From positions 1 to 53,140 of the forward strand of contig JANXTT010000034.1 of the NCBI GenBank assembly GCA_025352225.1: a DNA stretch of 53,140 nt, written 5' to 3'. Positions within the stretch are counted from its first letter, which is position 1. Each line of letters begins with the position of its first letter. The translations under genes were made by a program, and so were the position numbers. The notes beneath the pieces were generated by a model that saw nothing but the letters and a program-made list of their open reading frames with translations, was not told where the DNA came from and searched no databases. This DNA is from Mucilaginibacter sp. GTDB lineage: Bacteria; Bacteroidota; Bacteroidia; Sphingobacteriales; Sphingobacteriaceae. This document shows, in pieces, positions 52,356 to 53,140 of the stretch.

Positions 52356-53140
52356 CTAAAATATCAACCCTAACACAACACCTGCCACAATAACCACAGG
52401 TGTTTTAATTTTGGTGAACTTCAGAATAAGGAAGGTAGCTACAATAATTGCATTAGCTAATAGGTTTATACCCACAGGGCGTATCATTAACAAAAACGCG
52501 GTAGCCATAAAACCAACCGCGACGGCGTTAATACCACTCAAAGAATTTTTTATTCGTGTTATTTTTTTTAGGTCTTCCCAAAATGGAACGATAAACAATA
52601 TTAATATCATTCCGGGAAGGTTAACGCCTATAACGGCAACAATGCTACCTATAACTTGGCCGCCAATGCTATAACCTTTGTTACCCATAGCTACTCCTCC
52701 CAAAAACGAAGTAAATGAGAACGTAGGCCCGGGCAATGCTTGCTGCAAAGCGTAGCCTGATAAAAATTCTGTGTTGGAGAGATAATGTTTTACTTCAACA
52801 AACTCCGTATACATTAAAGGTATCAATACCTGGCCCCCCCCAAATATGAGTATTCCGTTACGGTAAAAATTTTCAAATAAACGGATAGGTAAACTGAAAG
52901 GCGATGTTCTATTTATTAAAGCACCTAAGGCAGCAAAAAGTAACAATATACCTATAAAATAAGCAACTTTATTAGGGTTTACATTAGAGAACAGATTAAC
53001 CCTGAGTTCGTTTTCATGAGGCTGGGTCTCTAATGCAGAAGATAAAATGCCGCCCATCATAACCAAAATAGGGAACGCGTAAGGGTTTTGCAGAATAAGG
53101 GTAACTATTAATGAGCCTATGGCTAACATAGTGCTTACCC
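52356..53140 (-). CDS. chromate transporter (CHR family), 3' part
   Basis: The frame stays open to the window edge with no stop, so the gene runs off the right end and its N-terminus is missing. The visible part has about seven hydrophobic segments and the second CHR half with its signature: FGGGQVLIPLMYTEFV, then LPGPTFSFTSFLGGVAMG. GGGQVLIP and the PGP block mark ChrA, proposed to export chromate with sulfate-like anion exchange. The Met at 53129 is internal, since codons before it read Val-Ser-Thr. The 94 bp before dnaB's convergent stop hold no clear terminator. Confidence 0.88.
   Translation of the reverse strand, partial: VSTMLAIGSLIVTLILQNPYAFPILVMMGGILSSALETQPHENELRVNLFSNVNPNKVAYFIGILLLFAALGALINRTSPFSLPIRLFENFYRNGILIFGGGQVLIPLMYTEFVEVKHYLSNTEFLSGYALQQALPGPTFSFTSFLGGVAMGNKGYSIGGQVIGSIVAVIGVNLPGMILILFIVPFWEDLKKITRIKNSLSGINAVAVGFMATAFLLMIRPVGINLLANAIIVATFLILKFTKIKTPVVIVAGVVLGLIF

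Overview
The window is a compact, AT-rich chromosomal segment of a Bacteroidota bacterium, most likely from the Sphingobacteriales (Pedobacter/Mucilaginibacter type). The clues are several TAnnTTTG -7 promoter elements, starts that mostly lack Shine-Dalgarno sequences, lipoproteins, and families typical of the phylum (DUF4369 thioredoxins, DUF3810, a YncE/phosphoesterase fusion, a long Lgt, LysS with a C-terminal extension). The genus is inferred from protein style and was not tested by search. Almost everything is chromosomal housekeeping. I see no phage, insertion sequence, CRISPR array, rRNA or tRNA.

Layout. 1-3243 (+): tail of an unknown gene, a small secreted protein, then bioF-bioD and a 3-hydroxyacyl-CoA dehydrogenase. 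3249-7095 (-): a trpD-trpF-trpB-trpA operon behind a complete ribosome-mediated attenuator, with a promoter, a 15-residue leader peptide holding three consecutive Trp codons, competing hairpins and an intrinsic terminator. This is the best-supported regulatory finding. 7135-16380: KirBac channel, RluA-type pseudouridine synthase, orphan PhoB-like regulator, TlpA-like lipoprotein, gatB, a His/Gly/Asn-tailed secreted protein, alaS and a DUF1801 protein. 16481-24670: lysS, ung, DUF2007, SGNH esterase, TPR protein and a UvrD/PcrA helicase, with small unknown genes. 24638-28100 (-): DUF3810 protein, then proB-proA. 28171-28469 is a non-coding repeat array with a unit of about 62 bp. 28560-36166 (-): YncE-phosphoesterase with a zinc phospholipase C-like protein, then mtaB-lgt-gtrA-suhB. 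36216-36542 looks like decayed small genes. 36646-42380: TPR protein, ubiX, ppk1-ppx, a lysine-rich histone-H1-like protein and yajQ. 42519-48247: hsp20 with a rare perfect Shine-Dalgarno, a thioesterase, and a minus-strand run of recQ, doxX-like, folB and glcD-like genes. 48492-53140: manC, rlmB, dnaB (with a DnaA-box match upstream) and the end of a chromate transporter.

How the genes work together. The trp attenuator couples charged tRNA-Trp supply to the late tryptophan steps, while trpE, trpG and trpC are absent from this cluster. bioF/bioD supply two biotin steps without bioA/bioB nearby. proB/proA make the proline precursor. ppk1/ppx make and degrade polyphosphate. mtaB-lgt-gtrA-suhB is tightly packed, including a 77-nt out-of-frame overlap between gtrA and suhB. 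Several convergent gene pairs end within 0-5 bp of each other or overlap, with no intrinsic terminator between them.
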